NCBI RefSeq assembly: GCF_014841125.1
Contig: NZ_JACYTQ010000007.1
Span: 1-64,000 of the forward strand
Length of the DNA: 64,000 nucleotides
Origin: Echinicola arenosa
GTDB taxonomy: Bacteria > Bacteroidota > Bacteroidia > Cytophagales > Cyclobacteriaceae
Reading direction: 5' to 3'
Part shown: positions 26,053 through 35,053 of the stretch, in pieces
How positions within the stretch are numbered: the stretch's first letter is position 1
Layout of the letters: each line of letters opens with the position of its first letter
The notes under the pieces: model-generated
Database searches by the model: none
Seen by the model: the letters and a program-made list of their open reading frames with translations, nothing else
Told to the model about the DNA's origin: nothing
Position numbers and translations under genes: made by a program

Positions 26053-26081
26053 AAAATGCCTGGTTTAGTCCAGGTCATTTT
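26053..26081. terminator. Hairpin between convergent genes
   Basis: AAAATG-CCTGG pairs with CCAGG-(T)-CATTTT across a six-base loop, with one bulged T. It overlaps the last codons of the minus-strand TPR gene and lies just after the oxidoreductase stop. Confidence 0.5.
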
Positions 26082-26397
26082 CAAACAGAAAGTTTTGGTA
26101 GGCATTTTTCAACTCTCTTAAAGCGTGCTGATTTTCTTGTTTGTCAGCCAGTTGGATGCCAGATTCATAGGTTGCTTTTGCTTTTTCAAGTTCCTCTAAT
26201 TCAGTGAATAAGGCTCCGGCGTGATAATAAGTAGGTAGGTAATCACTGTGGTCTGACAGCAGTTTTTCAAAATAACCAACCGCCTGGTCAGGATCTGTTT
26301 TTTGGTATTCCAGGGCCAAAGCATAAAGGTTGAATGGGTTGTCTGGTTCTTCTTTTGCAAATTGTAACAGTTGCTCAATTCGGGAGGAATTGCTCAT
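26065..26397 (-). CDS. Small TPR-repeat protein
   Basis: The 110-residue protein contains about two and a half tetratricopeptide repeats: NPFNLYALALEYQKTDPDQA, followed by YLPTYYHAGALFTELEELEKAKATYESGI. TPR proteins serve as protein-binding scaffolds. No signal peptide, so cytoplasmic. It is divergent from etfB. The partner is unknown. Confidence 0.8.
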   Translation of the reverse strand: MSNSSRIEQLLQFAKEEPDNPFNLYALALEYQKTDPDQAVGYFEKLLSDHSDYLPTYYHAGALFTELEELEKAKATYESGIQLADKQENQHALRELKNAYQNFLFENDLD

Positions 26398-26471
26398 AAA
26401 TAGGTTTTTTAATTATAGTTGGATTCCTTAAATTCACGGGAAATTTATAGAAAATAAATAAAATAATATAT

Positions 26472-27209
26472 ATGAAAATTCTGGTTTGTATTACCCACGT
26501 ACCGGATACAACATCCAAGATTCAATTTACTGACAATAATACCCAATTCGATAAAACAGGTGTTCAGTTTATAATTGGACCATACGACGACTATGCCTTG
26601 GCTAGGGCGGTAGAGCTCCGTGATCAAACGGGAGGAAGCCTTACTGTGTTGAATGTGGGAGAGGCCGAAACTGAGCCGACCTTAAGAAAAGCTTTGGCGA
26701 TTGGTGCTGATGAAGCCATAAGAGTCAATGCATTTCCTTCAGATTCACTTTTTGTGGCCAACCAAATCGCTCACTATGCCACAGAAGGTGGCTATGATTT
26801 GATTTTAATGGGAAGAGAATCTATCGACTTTAATGGTGGTATGGTACATGGTATGGTAGCAGAAATGCTGGGAATGCCATCTATTTCACCAGTGATGAAA
26901 CTAGACCTAGAGGGAGAAACAGCGAAGCTTGCCCGAGAAATAGAAGGAGGGAAGGAATATTTGGAAGTAAATCTCCCTTTTGTGGCTGGCTGTCAAGAGC
27001 CTATTGCTGAGTGGAAAATCCCTAATATGAGAGGGATCATGTCTGCTAGGACCAAGCCATTGAACGTGGTGGAAGCTGTCAGTGAGGACGCTGCCACTAA
27101 AACCATTTCTTATGAACTTCCTCCTGCTAAAGGAGCAGTGAAGCTGATTGATAAGGACAATGTTGAAGAATTGGTCCAACTTTTACAAAATGAAGCGAAA
27201 GTGCTTTAA
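26472..27209 (+). CDS. etfB: Electron transfer flavoprotein beta subunit
   Basis: The 245-residue EtfB begins MKILVCITHVPDTTSKIQFT and contains GPYDDYALARAVEL and the LLMGRESIDFNGG segment typical of the AMP-binding beta subunit. With EtfA (27 bases downstream) it accepts electrons from acyl-CoA and other dehydrogenases through FAD and passes them to the quinone pool. Length and motifs are normal. Confidence 0.95.
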   Translation: MKILVCITHVPDTTSKIQFTDNNTQFDKTGVQFIIGPYDDYALARAVELRDQTGGSLTVLNVGEAETEPTLRKALAIGADEAIRVNAFPSDSLFVANQIAHYATEGGYDLILMGRESIDFNGGMVHGMVAEMLGMPSISPVMKLDLEGETAKLAREIEGGKEYLEVNLPFVAGCQEPIAEWKIPNMRGIMSARTKPLNVVEAVSEDAATKTISYELPPAKGAVKLIDKDNVEELVQLLQNEAKVL

Positions 27210-27235
27210 TTCCCATTATTTTAAAAGAGCGTAAT

Positions 27236-28201
27236 ATGTCTATTTTAGTATATATCGAGCATGCGGATGGTGCTATAAAAAAAACATCCTTGGAAGCGGT
27301 ATCTTATGCTACAGCTTTAGCAGAAAAAGAAGGTAAAGAAGTTGTAGCAGTGGCTTTGGGGACAATAGATCAAGGGGCACTTGCAAAGGCAGGTAGTGCC
27401 GGTGCTGCTAAAGTATTGCAGGTAGAGGATGATAAGCTTAATGCAGGCATTATTCAGGCCCATGCCAATGTTGTGGCTCAGGCTTTTGAAAAAGTAGGTG
27501 CAGACACTTTGGTACTGGCCAAGTCTTCATTGGGAGATGCTGTAGCCGCTAGGTTGACGATCAAGCTAAAAGCCGGGTTGGTTTCAAATGTGGTGGCATT
27601 GCCCGAAACAGATGGTGGTTATAAGGTGAAGAGAAGCATCTATACTGGAAAAGCGTTTGCTTATTCAGAAATCACCACTGCCAACAAAATTCTTGCTGTA
27701 AAGAAAAATGCAGTTGCCTTAAAGGCTGATGGTGCGGATGCGAGTGTTGAAAAATTGGAAGTGACATTGTCAGATTCGGATTTTGCTGCTAAAATCACTT
27801 CCACAGATAAAGCCACTGATGAGATTTCCTTACCTGAAGCGGATATTGTTGTATCTGGTGGTAGGGGCATGAAAGGGCCAGAAAACTGGAATCTTATTGA
27901 AGATTTGGCGAAGGCCATGGGAGCGGCAACTGGATGTTCTAAGCCAGTTTCGGATAGTGGTTGGAGACCTCACCATGAACACGTTGGACAGACAGGTGTG
28001 AAAGTTGCACCGAGTTTGTATGTAGCGGTTGGAATTTCAGGTGCTATTCAGCATCTTGCAGGTGTCAATGCTTCTAAATATATTGTGGTGATCAATAAAG
28101 ATCCTGAAGCCCCATTTTTCAAGGCAGCAGATTATGGAATTGTAGGGGATGCTTTTGAAGTTTTGCCTAAATTAACTGAAGCTGTCAAGGCGATAAAGTA
28201 A
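27236..28201 (+). CDS. etfA: Electron transfer flavoprotein alpha subunit
   Basis: The 321-residue EtfA has an N-terminal domain pairing with EtfB and a C-terminal FAD domain marked by VVSGGRGMKGPENW, SRPVSDSGW-type sequence (here CSKPVSDSGW), GQTGVKVAPSLYVAVGISGA and INKDPEAPFFKAADYGIVGD. It holds the redox-active FAD. It forms an operon with etfB. Confidence 0.96.
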   Translation: MSILVYIEHADGAIKKTSLEAVSYATALAEKEGKEVVAVALGTIDQGALAKAGSAGAAKVLQVEDDKLNAGIIQAHANVVAQAFEKVGADTLVLAKSSLGDAVAARLTIKLKAGLVSNVVALPETDGGYKVKRSIYTGKAFAYSEITTANKILAVKKNAVALKADGADASVEKLEVTLSDSDFAAKITSTDKATDEISLPEADIVVSGGRGMKGPENWNLIEDLAKAMGAATGCSKPVSDSGWRPHHEHVGQTGVKVAPSLYVAVGISGAIQHLAGVNASKYIVVINKDPEAPFFKAADYGIVGDAFEVLPKLTEAVKAIK

Positions 28202-28212
28202 ATAGCTAGCTA

Positions 28213-28818
28213 GTGGAGAATACTGTAGAATTAGAAATATTAGGTCTTTCATCCAATCACTCTCAGTCAGGGTCTTTTACCTTGGTCATGGGCGAAACCA
28301 CAGGTACCAGAAGGTTACCTATTGTGATCGGTATGTTTGAAGCCCAGGCTATTGCCATTGAAATTGAGAAGATTGTGCCCAATAGGCCAATGACGCATGA
28401 TTTATTCAAGTCTTTTGCTTCTAATTTTGAGTTCTCTGTTGATCATATTCTTGTTTCTGACATGAGGGAAGGGGTTTTTTATGCCAAGATTGTCTGCAAG
28501 GATGGAAAGAAGACCGTAGAAATCGATGCTCGGCCGTCTGATGCGATTGCCATCGCGGTAAGGTTTGATGCACCGATTTACTGCGAACAAAAAGTGATGT
28601 CAGAGGCAGCCATTGAATTCAATGAAGAAGATGAGTCCAAAGAGGCTGAGACCCAAGCGAGCAAGAAGAGCAAGAACAGCCCTGCAAAATCACAGCAACA
28701 TGAGGCATTGAAAGATTATAGTTTGGATAAACTGAACCAGATGCTGGACAAAGCCATCAATAGTGAAGATTACGAAAGAGCTGCAAGGATTAGAGATGAA
28801 ATAAATCGGAGAAATTAA
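28213..28818 (+). CDS. Bifunctional nuclease-like protein (DUF151) with C-terminal UVR motif
   Basis: The 201-residue product starts at GTG 28213, 11 bases after etfA. Residues 1-135 are the BFN/DUF151 domain: LPIVIGMFEAQAIAIEIE and RPMTHDLFKSF, ending IDARPSDAIAIAVRFDAPIY. A charged linker leads to a UvrB/UvrC (UVR) motif at about 165-200, LDKLNQMLDKAINSEDYERA. This architecture is standard in Bacteroidota; plant members have nuclease activity, but the bacterial role is unclear. Co-transcription with etfBA is likely. Confidence 0.88.
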   Translation: MENTVELEILGLSSNHSQSGSFTLVMGETTGTRRLPIVIGMFEAQAIAIEIEKIVPNRPMTHDLFKSFASNFEFSVDHILVSDMREGVFYAKIVCKDGKKTVEIDARPSDAIAIAVRFDAPIYCEQKVMSEAAIEFNEEDESKEAETQASKKSKNSPAKSQQHEALKDYSLDKLNQMLDKAINSEDYERAARIRDEINRRN

Positions 28819-28828
28819 ATTTAAAAAT

Positions 28829-28857
28829 TAAACCTGGGTTTTATGCTCAGGTTTTTT
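28829..28857 (+). terminator. Intrinsic terminator after the etfBA/DUF151 operon
   Basis: AACCTG (28831-28836) pairs with CAGGTT (28848-28853), extended by G-C/G-U pairs, and runs into T6. It lies 12 bases after the DUF151 stop. Confidence 0.75.
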
Positions 28858-28946
28858 ATTGCCCATCCTTTTATAAAACGATTATATTTACTGTTTGTAG
28901 TTTGGTTTTACTGCCAGTTATTTAGGCTGGAATACTTTATTTGCTT

Positions 28947-30233
28947 ATGGATTATATCAGGGGCTTGATAGGAATCATCGCACTTTTGGGAGTAGCCTTC
29001 CTTTTTTCCACCAACAAAAAAGCAATAGACTGGAAGCTTGTCGGGATTGGGGTGATCTTACAGGCTGTATTTGGTTTTTTGATCACTAAAGTCGAGTTTG
29101 TTGAAAATATATTTTCAACCATTAGCAGAGGTTTTGTCAAGCTTTTGAGTTTTGCCCAAGCTGGAGCTATCTTCTTGTTTGGCGATCTGGCCACAGACTC
29201 TTTTGGGACAATATTTGCCTTTCAGGTTTTGCCTACCATTATTTTCTTTTCTACTGTTTCGGCTGGACTTTATTACCTCGGGGTTCTTCAAAAAATTGTA
29301 TATGGGATTGCTTGGGTGATGTCCAAAACCATGCGGCTTTCCGGTGCGGAAAGTTTGTCCGCTGCAGGAAATATTTTTTTGGGTCAAACCGAGGCTCCAC
29401 TCTTGGTGAGGCCGTTTATCCCGGCAATGACCAGGTCAGAACTGATGTGTTTGATGACAGGAGGGATGGCCACCATAGCAGGAGGGGTACTGGCCGCTTA
29501 TGTGGCTTTTCTGGGAGGTGATGATCCAGCGGAACAAAGTCGTTTTGCCTCCTATTTATTGGGAGCAAGTATCATGAACGCACCTGCCGCGATCGTTATT
29601 TCCAAGATCATTATTCCTGAAACCAATAAAGAAGGATTGAATGATAAATTGGTGGTCAATGAAGAAGGCTTAGGGGTGAATTTAATTGACGCCATGTCGA
29701 TTGGTGCGGCTGATGGACTTAAGCTAGCATTAAATGTGGGGGGGATGTTATTGGCTTTTATTGCTGTGATTGCAGCATTGAACTATATTCTCTCAGGTGT
29801 TATTGGAGACTTTTTAGGGCTTAATGCGTATGTAGTAAACTCTACCAATGGCCAGTTTGAAGGGTTTTCTCTAGAGTATATTTTAGGTCAAGTCTTTAGA
29901 GTCTTTGCTTGGCTAATGGGAGTGGAGTGGCAGGATACGCTTCAGGTGGGGTCCCTGCTGGGACAGAAGACGGTTATCAATGAGTTTGTCGCTTATTCAG
30001 GGCTTTCCGAAATGAAGAATGCTGATTCCCTTTCTCCAAAATCCATTGTTATTGCGACCTATGCCTTGTGTGGTTTTTCCAATTTTAGTTCTATTGCCAT
30101 TCAGGTGGGAGGTATTGGCAGTATAGCTCCCAATCAACAGGGAAACCTTTCTAAGTTGGGGATGCATGCCTTAATGGCCGCTACTTTGGCTTGCATGATG
30201 ACAGCCACCATTGCAGGTATCTTGTTTAGTTAA
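28947..30233 (+). CDS. Concentrative nucleoside transporter (NupC/CNT family)
   Basis: The 428-residue membrane protein imports nucleosides with Na+ or H+. It shows the CNT hallmark GQTEAPLLVRPFI near residues 145-160 and a second inverted half with GYSGLSEM-like and YALCGFSNFSSIAIQVGG motifs near 340-400. About ten hydrophobic segments fit the family topology. I chose ATG at 28947; TTG at 28941 would add two residues. It is flanked by terminators, so it is probably monocistronic. Confidence 0.9.
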   Translation: MDYIRGLIGIIALLGVAFLFSTNKKAIDWKLVGIGVILQAVFGFLITKVEFVENIFSTISRGFVKLLSFAQAGAIFLFGDLATDSFGTIFAFQVLPTIIFFSTVSAGLYYLGVLQKIVYGIAWVMSKTMRLSGAESLSAAGNIFLGQTEAPLLVRPFIPAMTRSELMCLMTGGMATIAGGVLAAYVAFLGGDDPAEQSRFASYLLGASIMNAPAAIVISKIIIPETNKEGLNDKLVVNEEGLGVNLIDAMSIGAADGLKLALNVGGMLLAFIAVIAALNYILSGVIGDFLGLNAYVVNSTNGQFEGFSLEYILGQVFRVFAWLMGVEWQDTLQVGSLLGQKTVINEFVAYSGLSEMKNADSLSPKSIVIATYALCGFSNFSSIAIQVGGIGSIAPNQQGNLSKLGMHALMAATLACMMTATIAGILFS

Positions 30234-30406
30234 ACCCGAAATATGCAATGGAGAAAATCTATTGCATCCTGAAACGGCTTTAAAATCAGTCGCTGTACTG
30301 CTGTTTTCGACATCATCATAGCGATGTTATGCCTAAGTCTCCAAGCAGCCTGATTTTCTTGCATTTTCAGTCCTCATAACGAATTTTATGGTATTCCGGA
30401 TTAAAA
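30234..30406. other. Spacer after the nucleoside transporter
   Basis: No gene. The stretch has a mixed-composition, partly self-complementary look (for example ATATGCAATGG ... TCTATTGCAT) and may be a remnant of an interspersed repeat, but no second copy is in the window. Confidence 0.35.
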
Positions 30407-30446
30407 AAAATGGCGCTTTCAAATAATTATTTGAAAGCGCCATTTT
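30407..30446. terminator. 40-bp perfect palindrome, bidirectional terminator
   Basis: AAAATGGCGCTTTCAAATAA is followed directly by its exact reverse complement (30427-30446). A-tracts on one side and T-tracts on the other make it a terminator in both directions, between the convergent transporter and cyclophilin genes. Confidence 0.8.
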
Positions 30447-30462
30447 CTAAAGAAAGTTAATA

Positions 30463-30900
30463 TCAATCTTCAGAAATAGTAATCTTTTCGATTTTATCAC
30501 CTTGTTTGATTTGATCGATTACATCCAAACCTTCAACGACTTTACCAAAGCAAGTGTGGTTTCTGTCCAGGTGGGAGGTGTTGTCCCTGCTGTGACAAAT
30601 AAAGAATTGGGATCCTCCAGTGTTTCTTCCAGCGTGAGCCATGGATAAAACACCTCTGTCATGGTATTGGTTGTCACCTGTGAGTTCACAATCTATGCTA
30701 TAGCCAGGTCCTCCCGCTCCAGTTCCGTTGGGGCAACCTCCTTGAATGACAAAGTTTGGAATTACCCTGTGAAAAGTCAGTCCATCATAGAACCCTTTTT
30801 CAGATAGAGAGATGAAGTTTTCTACAGTTTTAGGAGCATCTTTCTCATAAAACTCTACCTTCATCGTGCCTTTTTCTGTGATTATTTCAGCCGTTTTCAT
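30463..30900 (-). CDS. Peptidyl-prolyl cis-trans isomerase, cyclophilin type
   Basis: The 145-residue cyclophilin catalyses proline isomerisation during folding. Motifs: TVENFISLSEKGFYDGLTFH, then RVIPNFVIQGGCPNGTGAGG (with the catalytic Arg and Gln), and GRNTGGSQFFICHS. I start at ATG 30900: a frame open further upstream would run across a TATATTTG promoter box at 30918-30925, and the cyclophilin fold begins at MKTAEIITEKG. No signal peptide, so cytoplasmic. Confidence 0.93.
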   Translation of the reverse strand: MKTAEIITEKGTMKVEFYEKDAPKTVENFISLSEKGFYDGLTFHRVIPNFVIQGGCPNGTGAGGPGYSIDCELTGDNQYHDRGVLSMAHAGRNTGGSQFFICHSRDNTSHLDRNHTCFGKVVEGLDVIDQIKQGDKIEKITISED

Positions 30901-30917
30901 ATTGTTATTTTTTGATG

Positions 30918-30925
30918 CAAATATA
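30918..30925 (-). promoter_or_regulatory. Promoter -7 box for the cyclophilin gene
   Basis: Minus-strand TATATTTG matches TAnnTTTG exactly; 19 bases further upstream the -33 position reads CTG rather than TTG. It implies a very short leader before ATG 30900 and helps fix that start. Confidence 0.45.
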
Positions 30926-31062
30926 GCAAAACTTGGCATTTAAGCAGGGTATGGACCAAAAATGCCTAATGAAAATGTACAATATGATTAGGGGTAAAAT
31001 TATAAAATCTTCAAATTGGTCTTTTTTTTGATTAAATTAAATTCAACCAAACTAATTTAATC

Positions 31063-31332
31063 ATGAATAACAGAGAGAAATTAGAGAAAATGGATAGGGC
31101 ATTGAGACTTTTGGATGACCTGAAACACAGTCAAGTGGCACTGATTGAGAAGGCATCGCAGTTACAGCTCGATGCAATGGAGTTTAATTTTTCTAATATG
31201 GAAAAAAATATGGGAGACCTATATTCGCGGTATAGTGAATCCCTTGATATGCTGGACGAAGAATTGGAACGGTTTGAAATAAGAAGAAATAAATTTGAGA
31301 GGGAGAATGGCTTGGATAAACCTGAGGCTTAA
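31063..31332 (+). CDS. Small coiled-coil protein of unknown function
   Basis: The 89-residue protein is almost wholly helical and charged, with heptad-like leucine spacing from MDRALRLLDDLKHSQVALIE to the C-terminus. No named domain is recognised. It ends at a strong shared terminator with pckA and is the only gene on its strand here. Likely real because of the tight terminator and balanced coding composition. Confidence 0.65.
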   Translation: MNNREKLEKMDRALRLLDDLKHSQVALIEKASQLQLDAMEFNFSNMEKNMGDLYSRYSESLDMLDEELERFEIRRNKFERENGLDKPEA

Positions 31333-31334
31333 AA

Positions 31335-31363
31335 AAAGAAAGCCGGCACTGCCGGCTTTCTTT
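31335..31363. terminator. Bidirectional terminator between coiled-coil gene and pckA
   Basis: A 13-bp perfect stem, AAAGAAAGCCGGC/GCCGGCTTTCTTT, around a three-base ACT loop lies three bases after one stop and two bases before the other. Confidence 0.85.
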
Positions 31364-31364
31364 C

Positions 31365-32963
31365 TTATGCTTGAGGTGCACCCGCTAGAATATCCAGTGA
31401 GGCACTATCTGCGTATTTTTCAAAGTTTTTGATGAATTCGGCTGCTAGTTGAGCCGATTTTTGGTCATAGGCCAATTGGTCCTCCCAAGTATCCCGTGGA
31501 TTCAGGATTTGTTCGGGTACATTTGGGCATGTTTGAGGTACGGCTACTTTGAAGGTGTCATGAGTTTTGAAAGATACATTATCCAATTTTCCTTCTAATG
31601 CTGCTGTGATCATGGCCCTTGTATAGGAAAGCTTCATTCTGCTTCCTATGCCATAAGGACCACCTGTCCATCCTGTATTGACAAGCCATACATTTACATT
31701 ATGGTCTTTCATCTTTTTTCCGAAAAGCGAAGCATAATAGGTCGGATGAAGGGGCAGGAATGCTGCCCCGAAACAAGCTGAAAAGGTACTTTGAGGTTCA
31801 GAAACCCCCATTTCTGTCCCGGCTACTTTAGCGGTATACCCTGAAATGAAATGGTACATGGCTTGGCTAGGGTTGAGTTTGGAAATCGGTGGAATGACCC
31901 CAAATGCATCTGCTGTTAAGAAGAAAATATTTTGGGGGATTGTCCCTAATGGGGGATTGATAACATTTTTTATATGGAAAAGCGGATAGGCCGTTCTGGT
32001 ATTTTCAGTGACACTTCTATTGCTATAATCAACTTTTCGGGTATCAGGCATGAACCTGGTGTTTTCTATGATGGCACCATACTTAATAGCATCCCAAATT
32101 TCAGGTTCTTTTTCTCGGGAAAGGTCAATGACTTTTGCGTAGCAACCTCCTTCGAAATTAAAGATGCCATTGTTGGTCCATCCATGTTCGTCATCCCCTA
32201 TTAATTGCCGTTCCGGATCCGCCGAAAGCGTGGTTTTACCAGTTCCAGAAAGGCCAAAAAAGATTGCCGTATCGCCTTTACTGCCTATATTCGCTGAGCA
32301 GTGCATGGACAATACTTTTTCTTCCAGTGGAAGCAAATAGTTTAAAACGGAAAAGATTCCTTTTTTGATTTCACCTGCATAAGCGGTTCCCCCAATCAGA
32401 ATAATTCTTTGGCTTAGGTTAATAATAGTGAAATTTTTCCCTCTTGTTCCATCTACCGAAGGATCTGCTTCAAATTCCGGGGCACAGATAATTGTGAAAT
32501 TAGGATCGAAATCATCTAATTCTTCTTTTTTTGGTCGCAAAAACATATTGTAGCAAAAAAGGTTGTGCCATGCCAATGTATTGTAGACACGGATGTTCAA
32601 CCTGTATCTACTGTCAGCTCCCGCAAAAGCATCTCTGGCATAGAGCGTCTTGTTTTGGAGAAAATCCAACATCTTATGGTAGATGCTTTCAAAGTGCTCT
32701 TCAGAAATTGGAAGATTGATATTGCCCCACCAAATGGAGGTTTTTGTTAGTTCATCTTCAACAATAAACCGATCCTTGGGTGATCTGCCGGTGTACTGGC
32801 CTGTGTCAGCCATCAGTGCCCCGACATCCGTGAGGCTACCTTCGTGGTTGGTTAAGGCCTCTTCAATTAATTCAGATGGACTGAGATTAAGTTTAATTAG
32901 TCCTTGATTTATCTTTTTTGAAATAGATAAATCCTTGCTAAGGGTTTGGCTCGCGTTAATCAT
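31365..32963 (-). CDS. pckA: Phosphoenolpyruvate carboxykinase (ATP)
   Basis: The 532-residue enzyme converts oxaloacetate and ATP to phosphoenolpyruvate, the first committed gluconeogenic step. Motifs: GRSPKDRF (59-66, substrate-binding), the PEPCK signature region GGTAYAGEIKKGIFSVLNYL (191-210), the kinase-type Walker A GLSGTGKTT (237-245), and GWTGGPYG near 430. The length matches bacterial ATP-type enzymes. Divergent from the peptide transporter gene. Confidence 0.97.
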   Translation of the reverse strand: MINASQTLSKDLSISKKINQGLIKLNLSPSELIEEALTNHEGSLTDVGALMADTGQYTGRSPKDRFIVEDELTKTSIWWGNINLPISEEHFESIYHKMLDFLQNKTLYARDAFAGADSRYRLNIRVYNTLAWHNLFCYNMFLRPKKEELDDFDPNFTIICAPEFEADPSVDGTRGKNFTIINLSQRIILIGGTAYAGEIKKGIFSVLNYLLPLEEKVLSMHCSANIGSKGDTAIFFGLSGTGKTTLSADPERQLIGDDEHGWTNNGIFNFEGGCYAKVIDLSREKEPEIWDAIKYGAIIENTRFMPDTRKVDYSNRSVTENTRTAYPLFHIKNVINPPLGTIPQNIFFLTADAFGVIPPISKLNPSQAMYHFISGYTAKVAGTEMGVSEPQSTFSACFGAAFLPLHPTYYASLFGKKMKDHNVNVWLVNTGWTGGPYGIGSRMKLSYTRAMITAALEGKLDNVSFKTHDTFKVAVPQTCPNVPEQILNPRDTWEDQLAYDQKSAQLAAEFIKNFEKYADSASLDILAGAPQA

Positions 32964-33263
32964 AAATCAATAAAGCTATTTGGGTTATACTAAAAAGGTA
33001 TTGGTACAAATATAGGAGGATTTGTTTGACTCACTATTAGAAATCGTTTAAAAATGTGCTTTTTCAAACGATTTCGAAGGGGTTTTTAATGCGGTAAAGA
33101 AGTAATTGTGAATGCTTGAAACAAGTGGGATTTGCACCTGATTGATGTCTAAAACGATTAACTCTTTTAGTAATTCAGGACTAAGTTTATGAATACATTA
33201 TGAAAAAATCTCTTATCATTGTAGTTTCTAATAATAAACTTAATTCAGGAATTATATACCCAA
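32964..33263. promoter_or_regulatory. Divergent regulatory region, pckA / peptide transporter
   Basis: On minus, TATATTTG (33007-33014) matches the -7 consensus about 44 bases before pckA, although the -33 position is poor. A long hairpin (33041-33074) lies just beyond. No convincing promoter for the transporter was found. A short open frame from 33200 overlaps the transporter start and is not convincing. Confidence 0.4.
33041..33074. repeat. Hairpin in the pckA upstream region
   Basis: AAATCGTTT-AAAAA (33041-33054) pairs with TTTTT-(C)-AAACGATTT (33060-33074), a 14-bp stem with one bulged C and a five-base loop. It sits at about -30 to -65 from the putative pckA start of transcription and could be an operator for carbon control; inferred. 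Confidence 0.45.
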
Positions 33264-34847
33264 ATGTTAAAAAACGAAGATTCAAGCAATACGGATTTAG
33301 AAAGAGGATTTGATGGTCCATCAATTTTTGGCCATCCCAGAGGCTTAATGACTTTGTTTTTCACAGAAATGTGGGAACGCTTTAGTTATTATGGCATGAG
33401 GGCCCTTTTAATATTATTTATGACCACTGCGGTAGTAGAAGGAGGGCTTGGTTTTGATGATAAGACTTCAGGAGCTATCTACGGCTTGTATACCATGGGT
33501 GTTTACCTTTTGGCACTTCCAGGAGGTTGGTTAGCAGATAGACTTTTTGGCTTGAAAAGATCTGTTTGGTATGGTGGTATCATCATAGCTTTGGGTCACT
33601 TTACGATGGGCTTGCCTGGTATTTTAAGCTTGTTTGGCGAAGGACATGGAAATTCTTTGACACTGACACCACTAGATACGACTTCATTTTTTTTAGGCTT
33701 AATTTTGATCGTGGTCGGTACAGGCCTTCTAAAACCGAACATCAGCTCTATTGTAGGTCAACTTTATCATGAGGGAAGTTCCAAAAGAGATGCGGGCTTT
33801 TCAATTTTCTATATGGGAATCAATATCGGCGGTTTTATTGCTCCTATTATTTGTAGCTCATTCAAAGAGGTAGATTGGCACTTGGGCTTTGGGGTGGCCG
33901 GTTTTGGAATGGTTTTAGGGCTAATTCAGTATAAGCTCACAGCTGGAAATTTGGAGGGCAAGGGAGAGTTGGCTCCTGCAGAATCACCCGAAGAAATAGC
34001 CAGCAGGAAAAGATTGGGCTTGTTTACTGGTATTACAGTAGTTGTTATAGCAGCACTCATATTTTTGATGTTTCAAGATGTGATTTCCATAAATGCATCA
34101 GCTATTGCAGAGGCATCTTACACCGTTATTGGCATCGTAACTGTTTTGTTCTTTATTTATGTGATATTTTTTGGTGGAATTAGTAAGGATGAAAAGAGGA
34201 AAGTGCTTGCTATTGCTATTCTATTATGCTTTGGAGCATTGTTTTGGTCCGGGTTTGAACAAGCTGGTTCTACTTTGAACTTATTTGCTGAAAGATTTAC
34301 AGACCGAACAATACTCGGTTGGGAAATTCCTACAGGTTATTTCCAATCGGCAAATTCGATGTTTATAATAATTTTTGCTCCTGTATTTGCAGCTTTATGG
34401 GTTTGGTTGGCAAAAAAACATTTGGAGCCTAGCTCACCGATGAAGTTTGCATTTGGGTTAATTCTTTTAGGCGTAGGTTTTTTGGTGATGTATTTTGCCG
34501 CAAAAATCGCGGCATCAGGAGAAATGGCTGCTCCAAGCTGGCTAATGTTTACCTATTTGTTCCATACTTTTGGTGAATTAAGTTTAAGTCCTGTTGGTTT
34601 AAGTTTGACCACAAAATTGGCTCCTAAGAAATTCCAAGGACAAATGATGGGAATGTGGTTTATCTCTGTGGCTTTGGGAAATCTGGTTGCAGGTATTATA
34701 GCTGGGGAGGCCAGCGGTGGAACTGAAGAAGCAATTTCCCAAATGCCAGACCAATATATGATGATTGTCATGACCGTAATGGGTGCTGGTGTTTTATTGC
34801 TATTGATCAGCAGACCACTGAGGAAATTGATGGGGAATGTGAGATAA
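33264..34847 (+). CDS. POT-family proton-dependent di/tripeptide transporter
   Basis: The 527-residue membrane protein belongs to the POT/PTR family, which imports di- and tripeptides with protons. It begins with a conserved block FGHPRGLMTLFFTEMWERFS (22-41; the ExxER-type proton motif is EMWER) and contains YMGINIGGFIAPIICS near 185-200, the PTR2 signature region. About fourteen hydrophobic segments, slightly more than the basic twelve, are typical for bacterial POTs. Confidence 0.92.
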   Translation: MLKNEDSSNTDLERGFDGPSIFGHPRGLMTLFFTEMWERFSYYGMRALLILFMTTAVVEGGLGFDDKTSGAIYGLYTMGVYLLALPGGWLADRLFGLKRSVWYGGIIIALGHFTMGLPGILSLFGEGHGNSLTLTPLDTTSFFLGLILIVVGTGLLKPNISSIVGQLYHEGSSKRDAGFSIFYMGINIGGFIAPIICSSFKEVDWHLGFGVAGFGMVLGLIQYKLTAGNLEGKGELAPAESPEEIASRKRLGLFTGITVVVIAALIFLMFQDVISINASAIAEASYTVIGIVTVLFFIYVIFFGGISKDEKRKVLAIAILLCFGALFWSGFEQAGSTLNLFAERFTDRTILGWEIPTGYFQSANSMFIIIFAPVFAALWVWLAKKHLEPSSPMKFAFGLILLGVGFLVMYFAAKIAASGEMAAPSWLMFTYLFHTFGELSLSPVGLSLTTKLAPKKFQGQMMGMWFISVALGNLVAGIIAGEASGGTEEAISQMPDQYMMIVMTVMGAGVLLLLISRPLRKLMGNVR

Positions 34848-34887
34848 AAAGAAAAGGGAGCCAATCGTGATTGGCTCCCTTTTCTTT
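34848..34887 (+). terminator. Terminator of the peptide transporter
   Basis: A 19-bp perfect stem (34848-34866 with 34869-34887, loop GT) begins directly after the stop codon and is A/T-tracted on both sides, so it also serves the minus-strand small gene at 34907. Confidence 0.85.
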
Positions 34888-34906
34888 ATGCTTTTATTAA
34901 GCTGAA

Positions 34907-35053
34907 TTATTTGCCTTTTTTTCCTCCTTTGAAAAGAGTATTCCTAACATCCACAGAGGAAACACCTGCTCCAATTCCAATAAGTACACATACAATTAAT
35001 AAAAACAGTTGGGCTCCAGAGCCCAAAGGAGAATTGAATATTTCTAGCAACAT
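34907..35053 (-). CDS. 48-residue single-span membrane protein
   Basis: Minus-strand ATG at 35053 to TAA at 34907 encodes MLLEIFNSPLGSGAQLFLLI, continuing with VCVLIGIGAG and ending in a basic tail, LFKGGKKGK. One hydrophobic helix (about 15-32) with a positive C-terminus is a classic small membrane protein. It ends 19 bases before a shared bidirectional terminator and its downstream side is clean, which supports expression. No family recognised. It may be co-transcribed with nothing; the acidic-protein gene next to it has its own terminator. Confidence 0.55.
   Translation of the reverse strand: MLLEIFNSPLGSGAQLFLLIVCVLIGIGAGVSSVDVRNTLFKGGKKGK

Noticed and set aside
30901-30939. Upstream extension of the cyclophilin frame by 13 codons
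   Set aside because: It crosses a consensus-like TATATTTG promoter box, and the cyclophilin fold begins at the downstream ATG.
33200-33313. Short + frame starting MKKSLIIVVSN that overlaps the peptide transporter start
   Set aside because: Runs into the transporter gene in another frame, has no signal peptide cleavage site and no known similarity.
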